The position numbers and the translations under genes were made by a program. Of a stretch of DNA of 64,000 nt, positions 27,385 through 36,411 are shown piece after piece. The DNA lies in the NCBI GenBank assembly GCA_001627335.1, contig LUPK01000059.1, positions 225,039 through 289,038 of the forward strand. Reading direction: 5' to 3'. The stretch is from Nocardioides sp. REDSEA-S33_B3. GTDB taxonomy: Bacteria; Actinomycetota; Actinomycetes; Propionibacteriales; Nocardioidaceae. The notes beneath the pieces were generated by a model, which ran no database searches, was not told the DNA's origin, and saw only the letters and a list, made by a program, of their open reading frames with translations. Numbering within the stretch: the first letter of the stretch is position 1; every line of letters starts with the position of its first letter.

Positions 27385-28584
27385 GTGCCCCGACAGCTGC
27401 GAGAGGTCGTCTTCGTCGACGGCGTGCGCACCCCCTTCGGCAAGGCCAAGGGCCAGTACGCCGAGACCCGCGCCGACGACCTCGTCATCAAGTGCATCCG
27501 CGAGCTCATGCGTCGCAACCCCGGGCTCCCGCCCGAGCGGGTCGACGAGGTCGCGATCGCCGCCACCACCCAGATCGGCGACCAGGGCCTGACCATCGGC
27601 CGCACCGCCGCCCTGCTCTCCGGGCTGCCCCAGTCGGTGCCCGGCTACGCCATCGACCGCATGTGCGCCGGCGCCATGACCGCCGTGACCACCACCGCCG
27701 GCGGCATCGCCTTCGGCTCCTACGACGTCGCCATCGCCGGCGGTGTCGAGCACATGGGCCGCCACCCGATGGGCGAGGGCGTGGACCCCAACCCGCGCAT
27801 CCTCTCCGAGCGCATCGTCAACCCCGACGCGCTGGTGATGGGCAAGACCGCGGAGAACCTCCACGACCGCTACCCCACGATCACCAAGGAGCGCGTCGAC
27901 GCCTACGCCGTGCGCTCCCAGGCCAAGACCGCGGCCGCCTACGAGGCCGGCGCGATCCAGCCCGACCTGGTGCCGGTCGCCACCCGCTCCGCCGAGGAGG
28001 GCTGGGGCCTGGCCACCACCGACGAGCCGATGCGCCCGCAGACGACGATGGAGAGCCTCGCCGGCCTCAAGACGCCGTTCCGCGCCGCCGGCAAGGTGAC
28101 CGCGGGCAACGCCGCCGGCATCAACGACGGCGCCACCGCAGCGCTGCTCGCCGAGGAGGAGACCGCCAAGGAGCTCGGCCTGCCGATCAAGATGCGGCTG
28201 GTGTCCTACTCCTTCGTGGGCGTCGAGCCCGAGGTCATGGGCGCGGGCCCGATCCCCGCCACCGAGAAGGCGCTCAAGCAGGCCGGGCTGACCATCGACG
28301 ACATCGAGGCCTTCGAGGTCAACGAGGCCTTCGCCGTGCAGGTGCTGGCCTTCCTCGAGCACTTCGGCATCGCCGACGACGACGCGCGCGTCAACCCCTA
28401 CGGCGGCGCGATCGCCATGGGTCACCCACTGGCCTCCTCGGGCGTGCGCCTGATGAGCCAGCTCGCGCGCCAGTTCGAGGAGCGCCCCGAGGTCCGCTAC
28501 GGCCTCACCACCATGTGCATCGGCATCGGCATGGGCGGCACCGTCATCTGGGAGAACCCCCACTGGACCGGAGAGAAGGCCTGA
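27385..28584 (+). CDS. fadA: Acetyl-CoA acyltransferase, beta subunit of the fatty-acid oxidation complex
   Basis: 399 residues, standard thiolase length. The nucleophilic Cys is in AIDRMCAGAMTAVTTTAGG, the His in MGHPLASSGVRLM, and the second Cys in LTTMCIGIGMGGT. It performs the thiolytic last step of beta-oxidation. The AGGAGA ribosome site is 4 bases before the GTG. The fadB ATG begins 1 base after this stop, so the two subunits are made in step. Confidence 0.94.
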   Translation: MPRQLREVVFVDGVRTPFGKAKGQYAETRADDLVIKCIRELMRRNPGLPPERVDEVAIAATTQIGDQGLTIGRTAALLSGLPQSVPGYAIDRMCAGAMTAVTTTAGGIAFGSYDVAIAGGVEHMGRHPMGEGVDPNPRILSERIVNPDALVMGKTAENLHDRYPTITKERVDAYAVRSQAKTAAAYEAGAIQPDLVPVATRSAEEGWGLATTDEPMRPQTTMESLAGLKTPFRAAGKVTAGNAAGINDGATAALLAEEETAKELGLPIKMRLVSYSFVGVEPEVMGAGPIPATEKALKQAGLTIDDIEAFEVNEAFAVQVLAFLEHFGIADDDARVNPYGGAIAMGHPLASSGVRLMSQLARQFEERPEVRYGLTTMCIGIGMGGTVIWENPHWTGEKA

Positions 28585-28585
28585 C

Positions 28586-30655
28586 ATGAGCGACATCTCG
28601 ACCCTCCTGGCCCGCGCCGAGGAGATCTCCTCCGACGCCGAGCGCGTCACCGAGGCCAAGCTGCGCAAGGTGACCCTGCCGGGCGGCGCCGGCGTGATCG
28701 GCCTGATCACCCTCGACAACGGCGAGGACCACACCAAGCCCAACACCTTCGGTCCCCGCGGCCTGATCAGCCTCAACACCGCCATCGACGCGGCGCTGGC
28801 CGACGACGAGGTGACCGCGCTGGCTGTGACCGGCAAGCCGTTCATCCTGGCCGCGGGCGCCGACCTCACCTCGATCGCCGGCGGCGGCCCGGACGCCGTG
28901 CGCGTGGTGGCCGAGCTCGGTCACGCGGTCTTCCGCAAGCTCGGCGACGGCCAGAAGCCCTCCTTCGGGTTCATCAACGGCCTCTCGCTGGGCGGCGGCC
29001 TCGAGGTCGCGCTGCACTGCACCTACCGCACCGTCATGGACTCCGCACCGGCCCTGGGCCTGCCCGAGGTCATGCTCGGCCTGGTCCCCGGCTGGGGCGG
29101 CGCGTTCCTCGTGCCGAACCTCGTCGGTGCCGACACCGCGGTGACGCTGATCATCGAGAACCCCCTCAACAACGGCAGGACCGTCGGCGGCCAGCAGGCC
29201 TTCGAGCTCGGTCTCGCCGACGCGGTCTTCTCCGGCGCCGACTTCCTCGAGCAGTCCCTGCTCTGGGCGGGCGACGTCCTCACCGGCAAGGTCGCCGTCG
29301 AGCGGCCCGAGGTCGACCGCGGGGAGGCGTGGGACGCCGCCGTACGCCGTGCCGAGCAGGTCGCCCTGGCCCGCACCGGTGGCGCCAGCCCGGCCGCCGC
29401 CAAGGCCGTCGAGCTGCTCGCCGCGGCCAAGGACGGCGACCGCGACGCCGGCTTCGCCCGCGAGGACGACGCCCTGCACGCGCTGTCGCAGACCCCCGAG
29501 CTGCTGGCCAGCCTCTACTCCTTCGACCTGGTGCAGAAGCGCGCCAAGCGCCCCGCCGGTGCGCCCGACAAGTCGCTGGCCCGCCCGGTGACCAAGGTCG
29601 GCATCGTCGGCGCCGGCCTGATGGCCAGCCAGATGGCGCTGCTGTTCGTGCGCCGTCTCGAGGTCCCGGTCGTGCTGACCGACCTCGACCAGGAGCGCGT
29701 CGACAAGGGCGTGGGCTACGTCCACGCCGAGATCGACAAGCTGCTGGCCAAGGGTCGGATCAACCAGGACAAGGCCAACCGCCACAAGGCCCTGGTCACC
29801 GGCTCGGTCGACAAGGCCGAGGGCTTCGCCGGCGCGGACTTCGTCATCGAGGCCGTGTTCGAGGAGATGGGCGTCAAGAAGGCCGTCTTCGCCGACGTGG
29901 AGAAGGTCGTCAGCGCCGAGTGCGTGCTGGCCACCAACACCTCCTCGCTCTCGATCACCGAGATGGCCGCCGACCTCGAGCACCCCGAGCGGGTCGTGGG
30001 CTTCCACTTCTTCAACCCCGTCGCGGTCATGCCGCTGCTGGAGATCGTGCAGGGCGAGAAGACCGACGACGCGACGCTGGCCACCGCCTTCGGCACCGGC
30101 AAGGCGCTGAAGAAGACCACCATCCTGGTCCAGGACAGCCCGTCGTTCATCGTCAACCGCCTCCTCGGCCGCTTCATGTCCGAGGTCAGCCGGATCCTCG
30201 ACGAGGGCACCCCGATCGACGTGGTCGACGGTGCGTTCGCCGGCGTCGCCCCGATGCCGCCGTTCACGCTGATCGCGCTCGTCGGTCCGGCCATCGCGCT
30301 GCACAACACCGAGACGCTGGCCGCGGCCTTCCCCGACCGCTTCTACGTCTCCCCCGCCCTCGAGCGGGTCGTGGCGGCGAAGAAGGGTGCCTACTTCGGT
30401 CCCGACGGGTCGCTGGACCCCGAGGTCGAGGCGCTGCTGGAGAAGCCGGCCGAGCCGAAGGTCCTGGCCAAGGAGGAGGTGCGCCGCACGGTGCTCTCCG
30501 GCCTCGCGCAGGAGGCCCGCCTGATGCTCGACGAGGGCGTCGTCGCGGCGGCCGAGGACCTGGACCTGGCGATGATCACCGGTGCGGGCTTCGCCTTCTG
30601 GAACGGCGGCCTGACCATGCTGCTCGAGCGCGAGGGCCTGGGCTCGTTCCACTGA
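28586..30655 (+). CDS. fadB: Fatty-acid oxidation complex alpha subunit (enoyl-CoA hydratase / 3-hydroxyacyl-CoA dehydrogenase)
   Basis: 689 residues, two enzymes in one chain. Residues about 15-290 are a crotonase domain (PFILAAGADLTSIAG, NGLSLGGGLEVALHC, LPEVMLGLVPGWGG with the catalytic Glu). Residues about 330-510 bind NAD (VGIVGAGLMASQMALLF, TNTSSLSITEMA), with GFHFFNPVAVMPLLE carrying the catalytic His. The C-terminal dehydrogenase repeats follow (DSPSFIVNRLLGRFM). It hydrates and oxidises enoyl-CoA and hands the product to FadA. A spacing of 1 base from fadA indicates one operon. The control site is at 27320. Confidence 0.95.
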   Translation: MSDISTLLARAEEISSDAERVTEAKLRKVTLPGGAGVIGLITLDNGEDHTKPNTFGPRGLISLNTAIDAALADDEVTALAVTGKPFILAAGADLTSIAGGGPDAVRVVAELGHAVFRKLGDGQKPSFGFINGLSLGGGLEVALHCTYRTVMDSAPALGLPEVMLGLVPGWGGAFLVPNLVGADTAVTLIIENPLNNGRTVGGQQAFELGLADAVFSGADFLEQSLLWAGDVLTGKVAVERPEVDRGEAWDAAVRRAEQVALARTGGASPAAAKAVELLAAAKDGDRDAGFAREDDALHALSQTPELLASLYSFDLVQKRAKRPAGAPDKSLARPVTKVGIVGAGLMASQMALLFVRRLEVPVVLTDLDQERVDKGVGYVHAEIDKLLAKGRINQDKANRHKALVTGSVDKAEGFAGADFVIEAVFEEMGVKKAVFADVEKVVSAECVLATNTSSLSITEMAADLEHPERVVGFHFFNPVAVMPLLEIVQGEKTDDATLATAFGTGKALKKTTILVQDSPSFIVNRLLGRFMSEVSRILDEGTPIDVVDGAFAGVAPMPPFTLIALVGPAIALHNTETLAAAFPDRFYVSPALERVVAAKKGAYFGPDGSLDPEVEALLEKPAEPKVLAKEEVRRTVLSGLAQEARLMLDEGVVAAAEDLDLAMITGAGFAFWNGGLTMLLEREGLGSFH

Positions 30656-30707
30656 GCCCTCCCGGTGTGAGCACGACACCAACGCAGGACTGATCGGTGG
30701 CGGCGTG

Positions 30708-30723
30708 CGGACCTCAGGGTCCG
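30708..30723 (+). terminator. Short hairpin between fadB and the convergent lipoprotein gene
   Basis: CGGACC, loop TCAG, GGTCCG: 6 perfect G/C-rich pairs. The loop contains the stop codon of the opposing lipoprotein gene. It is a weak but plausible terminator for either gene. Confidence 0.4.
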
Positions 30724-32054
30724 TACGTCGCCACCATCTGCTTCGCGGCCCTGCGCGCCAGGTCGCGTGGGCCCACCCCGGTGAGCCGCCGCAGCGCCTC
30801 AGCGCCCCGCTCGTCCACGGAGCCGTCGGCCGGCACGCTGCCCAGCTCGTCGACCAGCTGCCACAGGACCCGGTCGCCGTAGGACGTCGCCAGGTGCTCG
30901 CACGCCCACCACGACAGCCCGTAGTTGGCCCCCTGGAGGCTCCCGTTGAAGTCCACCGACGCGGGCAGGTCCAGCTCCCCGGACTCCAGCGCGTCGCGGG
31001 CCGCCACCAGCGACGCGGTGGACAGGGCGCGGTCCTGTGGCGCCAGCGGCCGCACCGAGACCCACTCCGCGACACCCTCCGAGAGCCAGGTCGGCACGTC
31101 GTCGTCGCGCCGTCCCAGGGCCACGTGGGTCAGCTCGTGGCGGAGCAGCCGGTCGCGGGCGGCGTCCTGGCGGCCCAGCATCCGGGGGTGCAGCGCCACC
31201 CGGACACCCGCGATCGCCGCGAAGGGGTCCGCGTCGTCGACCGGCACCGGGAACGCCACGGCGTCCACCAGGTCCGGGTCGCCCCCGGGCAGCTGCTCCA
31301 GCGACGCCATGAACGCGGTGTCGGACAGCGCGTAGAGCACCACCCGATGGTCCCAGTCGTAGGGCACGACCGCACTCACGTCGGAGATGGCCCGCTGCGC
31401 GGAGTCCAGCAGCTCCGCGGACCGGTCGACGCTCCCGACGTCGAAGACACCCAGGACGCCGGCCACGCTGCGGACCTCCACCGGGCCGCGGTCCCACGGC
31501 TGAGCCAGGACGCCGTTGCGCTCCTCCCACTCGGCGTCGGTCACCGACGCCAGCCGCAGGCGGCCGCGCGAGTCCGGCGTGAAGAGGTAGCGGTCGCGCG
31601 AGACGACCGGCTCGTCGTCGTACCCCTCCAGCTGGAGGTGGACCCGCACCACGACCCAGTAGGACCCGTCGACCCGCAGGATGTCGGCGGCGTCGAAGGA
31701 GTAGCGGAAGACGCCCAGCGGCAGCTGGCGCACCGAGGTGAAGTACGCCGCCTGGGCGCGCCGGAACGCGCGGTCGCCCGCGACGAGGCCGGACCGGAAC
31801 TGTCGGGCGCGGTCCTCACGGACGGCGACGGCTCGGCGTCGAAGCACCCGGGTCAGGTCCTCCACGACCCCAGGGGGCGGTGGCGCCGCCGAGGTCGGCA
31901 GCGGTGACCCCTCGGTGTCGTCGTCGAACAGCGTGCAGCCGCTCAGCGCACCGAGCGCCAGCACGACCGCCAGCAGCAGCCGCACCGCTCCCGGTGCGAC
32001 CGGCCGGCTGCGGGTCGGGTCTCCCTCCCAGGACCGCTCAGCCGCGCCGGTCAA
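30714..32054 (-). CDS. Lipoprotein with zinc-metalloprotease (peptidase MA-like) motif
   Basis: Up to 446 residues. A lipobox (LALGALSGC) at the end of the signal peptide predicts lipid attachment and surface display. Far down the chain, [19 protein letters not shown] holds HExxH (306-310 from the TTG start), followed by [14 protein letters not shown] with the likely third ligand Glu: the gluzincin pattern of peptidase MA-like proteins. Residues between are unassigned beta-rich sequence. The start is unsure: TTG 32054 overlaps the dxs stop by 17 bases; GTG 31985 would also keep a full signal peptide. It is the last gene of the dxs transcript. The substrate is unknown. Confidence 0.8.
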   Translation of the reverse strand: MTGAAERSWEGDPTRSRPVAPGAVRLLLAVVLALGALSGCTLFDDDTEGSPLPTSAAPPPPGVVEDLTRVLRRRAVAVREDRARQFRSGLVAGDRAFRRAQAAYFTSVRQLPLGVFRYSFDAADILRVDGSYWVVVRVHLQLEGYDDEPVVSRDRYLFTPDSRGRLRLASVTDAEWEERNGVLAQPWDRGPVEVRSVAGVLGVFDVGSVDRSAELLDSAQRAISDVSAVVPYDWDHRVVLYALSDTAFMASLEQLPGGDPDLVDAVAFPVPVDDADPFAAIAGVRVALHPRMLGRQDAARDRLLRHELTHVALGRRDDDVPTWLSEGVAEWVSVRPLAPQDRALSTASLVAARDALESGELDLPASVDFNGSLQGANYGLSWWACEHLATSYGDRVLWQLVDELGSVPADGSVDERGAEALRRLTGVGPRDLARRAAKQMVATYGP

Positions 32055-33939
32055 CGGCGTCGAGGTCGGGGAGGGCCTCGTCGGCCATCGCCTCGACGAT
32101 GCCTCGCGCCAGGTGCTGGGCGGTGAGCCCGACCCGGTCGAGGATCACGTCGCGCTTGGCGTGACCGAGGAACTCCTGCGGGATGCCGTGGAGGCGCACC
32201 GGGGTGCGCACGTCGGCGGCGACCAGGGCCTGCAGCAGCGAGGCGCCGCAGCCGCCCTGGACCCCGTTGTCCTCGACGGAGACCACCAGCCGGTGGGCGC
32301 GGGCGAGGTCGATGAGCGCGGGGTCGACGGGCTTGACCCAGCGGGGGTCGACCACGGTGACGCCGATGCCTTGGGCGGTGAGCCGCTCGGCGACGTCCAC
32401 CGCGGTGGTGGCCATCGAGCCGACCGCCACGACCAGGACGTCCTTGGCGCCGGAGCGGACCAGCACGTCGCAGCCGCCCACGCGGTCGACGGCCTCGATG
32501 TCGGCGGGAGGCGCCCCCTTGGGGAACCGGACCACGGTCGGCGCGTCGTCGACGAGGACGGCCTCGTCGAGCAGCTCGCGCAGCCGGGTGGTGTCGCGAG
32601 GGGCAGCCAGGCGCAGGCCCGGCACCACCTGCAGGATCGACATGTCCCACATGCCGTTGTGGCTGGCGCCGTCGTCACCGGTCACGCCGGAGCGGTCCAG
32701 GACGAAGGTGACGCCGCACCTGTGCAGCGCGCAGTCCATCAGGACCTGGTCGAAGGCGCGGTTGAGGAACGTCGCGTAGACCGCGACGACCGGGTGCAGC
32801 CCGCCCATCGCGAGACCGGCCGCGGAGGTGGCGGCGTGCTGCTCGGCGATGCCGACGTCGAAGGTGCGCTCGGGGAAGTGCCGCTCGAAGGCGTCGAGCC
32901 CCACCGGGTGCATCATCGCGGCCGTGATCGCGACGACGTCCTTGCGACGGTGGCCGAGGTCGACCATCGCCTCGGAGAAGTGGTCGGTCCAGATCCGGCC
33001 CTTGGGCTTCTCCGCGCCGGTCTGGACGTCGAAGGGGCCGGGCGCGTGGAACTGGTCGGCCTCGTGGCGCTCGGCCGGGTCGTAGCCGTAGCCCTTGCGG
33101 GTCAGGGCGTGCACGATCACCGGGCCGCCGAAGCGCTTGGCCTGCGTGAGCGCGGTCTCCATCGCGGCTCGGTCGTGGCCGTCGACGGGACCGACGTACT
33201 TCAGGCCGAGGTCCTCGAAGAGGCCCTGCGGCGCCAGCGCGTCCTTGAGGCCCTTCTTCATCGCGTGGAGCGCGTCGTAGGCCGCCGGGCCCACGCCGGG
33301 GACGGCGTTGAGGCGCTTCTTGACCGCGTCGAGGACGTGCTCGTAGCGGGGGTCGGTGCGCAGGCTCGAGAGCGCCGTGGCCAGGCCGCCGATGGTGGGG
33401 GTGTAGGAGCGGCCGTTGTCGTTGACGACGATGACCAGCCGGCTGTCCTTGGCGATCGCGATGTTGTTGAGCGCCTCCCAGGCCATGCCGCCGGTCAGCG
33501 CCCCGTCGCCGATGATGGCGACGGCGTGGCGGTCCTCGCCGCGGATGCGGTAGGCCTTGGCCAGGCCGTCGGCGTAGGACAGCGCGGTGGAGGCGTGGGA
33601 GTTCTCGACGATGTCGTGCTCGGACTCCTCCTGGCTGGGGTAGCCCGAGAGCCCGCCCTCGCGGCGCAGGGTGCCGAAGGACTCCACGCGCCCGGTGAGC
33701 AGCTTGTGGACGTAGGACTGGTGGCCGGTGTCGAAGACGATGCGGTCGCGCGGGGAGTCGAAGACCCGGTGCACGGCCAGCGTCAGCTCGACCACGCCCA
33801 GGTTGGGCCCGAGGTGCCCGCTGTTGGTCGCGACCGTGCGGATCAGCAGGTCGCGGATCTCGCTCGCCAGGAGCGTGAGGTCGTCGTCGCTGAGTCCCTG
33901 GAGGTCACGGGGTCCCGTGACCGACTCCAGCACTCCCAT
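32038..33939 (-). CDS. dxs: 1-deoxy-D-xylulose-5-phosphate synthase
   Basis: 633 residues, the normal length. It joins pyruvate and glyceraldehyde-3-phosphate with thiamine diphosphate in the first step of the MEP isoprenoid pathway. Visible sites: [15 protein letters not shown], the TPP/Mg site [49 protein letters not shown] with the catalytic Glu, and [23 protein letters not shown] lies 8 bases before the ATG. A -10-like TAGACT (33998-34003, minus strand) suggests a leader of about 50-55 bases, unlike the leaderless neighbours. Confidence 0.96.
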   Translation of the reverse strand: MGVLESVTGPRDLQGLSDDDLTLLASEIRDLLIRTVATNSGHLGPNLGVVELTLAVHRVFDSPRDRIVFDTGHQSYVHKLLTGRVESFGTLRREGGLSGYPSQEESEHDIVENSHASTALSYADGLAKAYRIRGEDRHAVAIIGDGALTGGMAWEALNNIAIAKDSRLVIVVNDNGRSYTPTIGGLATALSSLRTDPRYEHVLDAVKKRLNAVPGVGPAAYDALHAMKKGLKDALAPQGLFEDLGLKYVGPVDGHDRAAMETALTQAKRFGGPVIVHALTRKGYGYDPAERHEADQFHAPGPFDVQTGAEKPKGRIWTDHFSEAMVDLGHRRKDVVAITAAMMHPVGLDAFERHFPERTFDVGIAEQHAATSAAGLAMGGLHPVVAVYATFLNRAFDQVLMDCALHRCGVTFVLDRSGVTGDDGASHNGMWDMSILQVVPGLRLAAPRDTTRLRELLDEAVLVDDAPTVVRFPKGAPPADIEAVDRVGGCDVLVRSGAKDVLVVAVGSMATTAVDVAERLTAQGIGVTVVDPRWVKPVDPALIDLARAHRLVVSVEDNGVQGGCGASLLQALVAADVRTPVRLHGIPQEFLGHAKRDVILDRVGLTAQHLARGIVEAMADEALPDLDAVDRRG

Positions 33940-34014
33940 CGGGGGTCCTCCTCAGGCGTGGCGTGCCCCCGCACGGTGGTGAGAGGGCGAGTCCATGAGT
34001 CTAGACGGAGGTCC

Positions 34015-34941
34015 TCACAGGTCCACGACCGCGACGGCGGGTTCGTGCAGGCTGCCCAGCCAGACCCGCCCCTCGTGCTCGCGCACACCGGTGACCATGT
34101 GGAAGTCGGGCGTGTCGAGGTCGAGGTCGTGCACCAGCCGCCCCTCGTCGTCGTAGGCCTGCACCCGGCAGGTGTGGGCGGGCTTGGGCTGGAGCCGCTC
34201 GGGGATGCGCGTGACCGCCTTGCGCGCCCACATCGGAGCGCTCCCGAGCCGCTCGACCACGGGGTCGACCGGGCTGGCGATGCTGACCCAGATCAACCCG
34301 TCGCTGCCCCGCGCGATGTTGTCGGGGTAGCCGGGCAGGTCGCCGGCCAGCAGGTCGCGGGTGCCGGCCCGGTCCCCGGTCAGCCAGCGGCGTACGAGGG
34401 TGCGGGCGCGGGTCTCGGCCACGACGACGAAGGACTCGTCGGCCGACAGGGCCACGCCGTTGGCGAAGGCCAGCCCGTCGAGGACCGTGGTGACCGTGCC
34501 GTCGGGAGCGAGGGACAGCAGGCGGCCCGAGCGGGTGTCCTGGACGAAGTCGTCCTTCCAGCGCTCGATGCCGTAGTGGCGCGAGGAGTCGGAGAACCAG
34601 GTGGTGCCGTCGGAGCCGATCGCGGCGTTGTTGGTGAAGACCATCGCGGTGCCGTCGACCTCGGCCAGCAGCCGCTCGACCGCGCCGGTGTCGGGGTCCA
34701 TGCGCAGCAGCCCGCGGTGGGCGTCGCAGACCAGCAGCCGGCCCTCGGGGTCGATCTCGAGACCGAGCGGGCGCCCGCCGGTGGAGCCGACCTGCTCGAC
34801 GGAGCCGTCGGGTCCCACCCGCAGCACGGCGCCGTCGACGGTGCCGGTGTAGACCGATCCCTCGTGGCGGCCGCTCGGGGCGACCACGACGTCCTCGGCG
34901 CCGTCGTGGTGGACCTGGTGGACGGTGACTCGGGTGCTCAC
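34015..34941 (-). CDS. SMP-30/strictosidine-synthase-like beta-propeller lactonase
   Basis: 308 residues with the six-bladed propeller rhythm: GSVYTGTVDGAVLRVGPDG, RPLGLEIDPEGRLLVCDAHR, FTNNAAIGSDGTTWFSDSS, FANGVALSADESFVVVAETR, GYPDNIARGSDGLIWVSIAS, HMVTGVREHEGRVWLGSL. The conserved Asn/Asp positions (FTNNAAIGSDG, ANGVAL, PDNIARGSDG) are those that bind the metal in gluconolactonase-type enzymes. The true substrate is unknown; many bacterial members are lactonases. GTG 34941 overlaps the NUDIX stop (GTGA), so the genes are co-translated. Confidence 0.8.
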   Translation of the reverse strand: MSTRVTVHQVHHDGAEDVVVAPSGRHEGSVYTGTVDGAVLRVGPDGSVEQVGSTGGRPLGLEIDPEGRLLVCDAHRGLLRMDPDTGAVERLLAEVDGTAMVFTNNAAIGSDGTTWFSDSSRHYGIERWKDDFVQDTRSGRLLSLAPDGTVTTVLDGLAFANGVALSADESFVVVAETRARTLVRRWLTGDRAGTRDLLAGDLPGYPDNIARGSDGLIWVSIASPVDPVVERLGSAPMWARKAVTRIPERLQPKPAHTCRVQAYDDEGRLVHDLDLDTPDFHMVTGVREHEGRVWLGSLHEPAVAVVDL

Positions 34942-35375
34942 GCGCACAGCCTGCTGTAGACGGGGCCGGAGAGGAACCCCGGCAGGACCTGCCGGGCGGA
35001 CCCGGTGAGGTCGAGGTCCAGCACTCGGTCGGCGTCGACGAACACGATCCGACGCCCCTCGCCGCAGACGATGTCGTCGTCGGCGAGGTCGACGGCCGCC
35101 GCGTAGAACGACATCTCGTCCCAGGAGTCGTAGGCCTCGTGGAAGACGCTGGCCACCTCCACCAGCTCCAGCCGATCGGGCGGGAGCCGCACGCCGGTCT
35201 CCTCCTCCAGCTCGCGCACCGCACCGCCCAGGGCGTCCTCGCCCTCCTCCAGGTGGCCGCCGCAGAAGCCCCACTTCTCCGGGTCGATCACCGGGTGCTC
35301 GTCGCGCTCCTGCAGCAGCAGGCGTCCGTGGCGGTCGATCAGGACGACGCAGGCGAAGCGGTGCATGCGGTCCAC
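34938..35375 (-). CDS. NUDIX hydrolase
   Basis: 145 residues. The NUDIX box is intact: GGHLEEGEDALGGAVRELEE followed by ETG, matching G-x5-E-x7-R-E-x2-E-E. It would cleave nucleoside diphosphates linked to another moiety, using Mg. The upstream sequence FACVVLIDRHGRLLLQERDE is typical of the fold. GTG 35375 is preferred over ATG 35366 because GAGGAGGT lies 6 bases before the GTG. It sits between the SOS-linked unknown gene and the SMP-30-like gene and may be co-transcribed with both; a role in sanitising the nucleotide pool would fit. Confidence 0.9.
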   Translation of the reverse strand: MDRMHRFACVVLIDRHGRLLLQERDEHPVIDPEKWGFCGGHLEEGEDALGGAVRELEEETGVRLPPDRLELVEVASVFHEAYDSWDEMSFYAAAVDLADDDIVCGEGRRIVFVDADRVLDLDLTGSARQVLPGFLSGPVYSRLCA

Positions 35376-35418
35376 TCAACCACCTCCTCGACCACCTCGT
35401 CCCGCACGCGGGCCTCGC

Positions 35419-35790
35419 TCAGAGCCGTGCGCGGTAGCGACGCCCGCGCAGCGCCTCCTCGACCAGCCCGACCTCGCGGCGCAGCGCCACGAGGCGCGCC
35501 TCCTCGGTGAGGAAGGTCTGCACCGCCGCCTCCACGACGTCCCCGTCAGCCACCTGGGGCAGGTCGGCCCGGGCCTCGCTGAGCCCACGGCGTACGGCGG
35601 CGTGACAACCCTCGACGTGCAGCACCGCGAACCGCGCCAGCACCACCGGGTGGCGCCTCAGGGTCGCGTAGCCGCGGAACTCCGGCGGGCACTGGTCGAG
35701 CAGCCAGGCACATGCCGTGGTCTCCCAGTCGGGGGCGTCGGGGGGTCGCACGGCACGCGGCCAGCCGGGCGGGGCGACGAGTCGGTCCAT
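35419..35790 (-). CDS. Conserved small protein of unknown function, directly behind a LexA-type SOS box
   Basis: 123 residues; I do not recognise a named domain. It is mostly helical, with a Trp/Pro-rich start (MDRLVAPPGWPRAVRPPDAP), DWETTACAWLLDQCPPEFRG, RRHPVVLARFAVLHVEGCHA, and a charged end (REVGLVEEALRGRRYRARL). No signal peptide or membrane segment. ATG 35790 is 7 bases after TACCAT (35798-35803, minus strand), so the message is probably leaderless; a longer frame to 35850 would run through the operator. A perfect SOS box at 35813-35828 overlaps the promoter. Damage-inducible expression is therefore the best clue to its role. Confidence 0.75.
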   Translation of the reverse strand: MDRLVAPPGWPRAVRPPDAPDWETTACAWLLDQCPPEFRGYATLRRHPVVLARFAVLHVEGCHAAVRRGLSEARADLPQVADGDVVEAAVQTFLTEEARLVALRREVGLVEEALRGRRYRARL

Positions 35791-35812
35791 GGGGGCGATG
35801 GTACGCCGACGG

Positions 35813-35828
35813 TCGAACACGTGTTCGA
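35813..35828. promoter_or_regulatory. LexA-type SOS box
   Basis: TCGAACACGTGTTCGA is a perfect palindrome and a full match to the actinobacterial LexA consensus TCGAAC-N4-GTTCGA. It ends 9 bases upstream of the -10 hexamer TACCAT of the 123-residue gene, the correct place for repression. No other gene starts near it. Confidence 0.85.
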
Positions 35829-35915
35829 TGCCGGGCGGGATAGTCCGCACGCGTTCTCACCCTCAGCGCGAGCTCAGGGTGAGAACTCGTGCGGAGTAAC
35901 CGCCCTGCCCCGGCC

Positions 35916-36320
35916 TCAGCCCGCCAGGAAGCTGAATCGCACCTCGCGCTCGTGGTTGTCCACGTTGAGGTCGACCAGGCACAGGCTCTGCCACGTCCCG
36001 AGCGCGAGCCGGCCGTCGAGGACCGGGAGCGTGGCGTACGGCGGGACCAGGGCCGGCATCACGTGCGACCGGCCGTGGCCCGGCGTGCCGTGCCGGTGCC
36101 GCCACCGGTCGTCGGCGGGCAGCAGGTCGGCCAGCGCCGCGAGCAGGTCGTCGTCGCTGCCGGCGCCCGTCTCGAGGACCGCCAGACCGGCGGTCGCGTG
36201 CGGGACGAACACGTGCAGCAGCCCGTCGCCCCGGCCACGGCACCACGCCTGGGCGCGGTCGGTGAGGTCGAGGACCACGTCGGCGGAGCCGGTGCGCACG
36301 GTGAAGGTGTCGGAGTCCAT
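35916..36320 (-). CDS. YjbQ / UPF0047 family protein (secondary thiamine-phosphate synthase-like)
   Basis: 134 residues covering the whole family. Hallmarks: LLHVFVPHATAGLAVLETG, HGRSHVMPALVPPYATLPV, and the end GTWQSLCLVDLNVDNHEREV. The conserved His residues form a small metal or phosphate site in known structures. The family is named for weak thiamine-phosphate synthase activity found in E. coli YjbQ, and its physiological job is unsettled. ATG 36320 is 6 bases after TAGAAC (36327-36332, minus strand), so a thiamine riboswitch cannot precede it. Confidence 0.88.
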   Translation of the reverse strand: MDSDTFTVRTGSADVVLDLTDRAQAWCRGRGDGLLHVFVPHATAGLAVLETGAGSDDDLLAALADLLPADDRWRHRHGTPGHGRSHVMPALVPPYATLPVLDGRLALGTWQSLCLVDLNVDNHEREVRFSFLAG

Positions 36321-36411
36321 GCCCCCGTTCTACCCCCGCACGGCAGCGCTTTACCTGGACGTGACACGCGCGTCCCCGGAGCAGGCTCCCCGCTCCCCTA
36401 GCCTCGGCGGC

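Noticed and set aside
26179..28869. 896-codon frame covering PAC2 and the region antisense to fadA
   Set aside because: Only the last 322 codons (from GTG 27147) match PAC2; the rest is antisense to fadA and spans the fadAB promoter.
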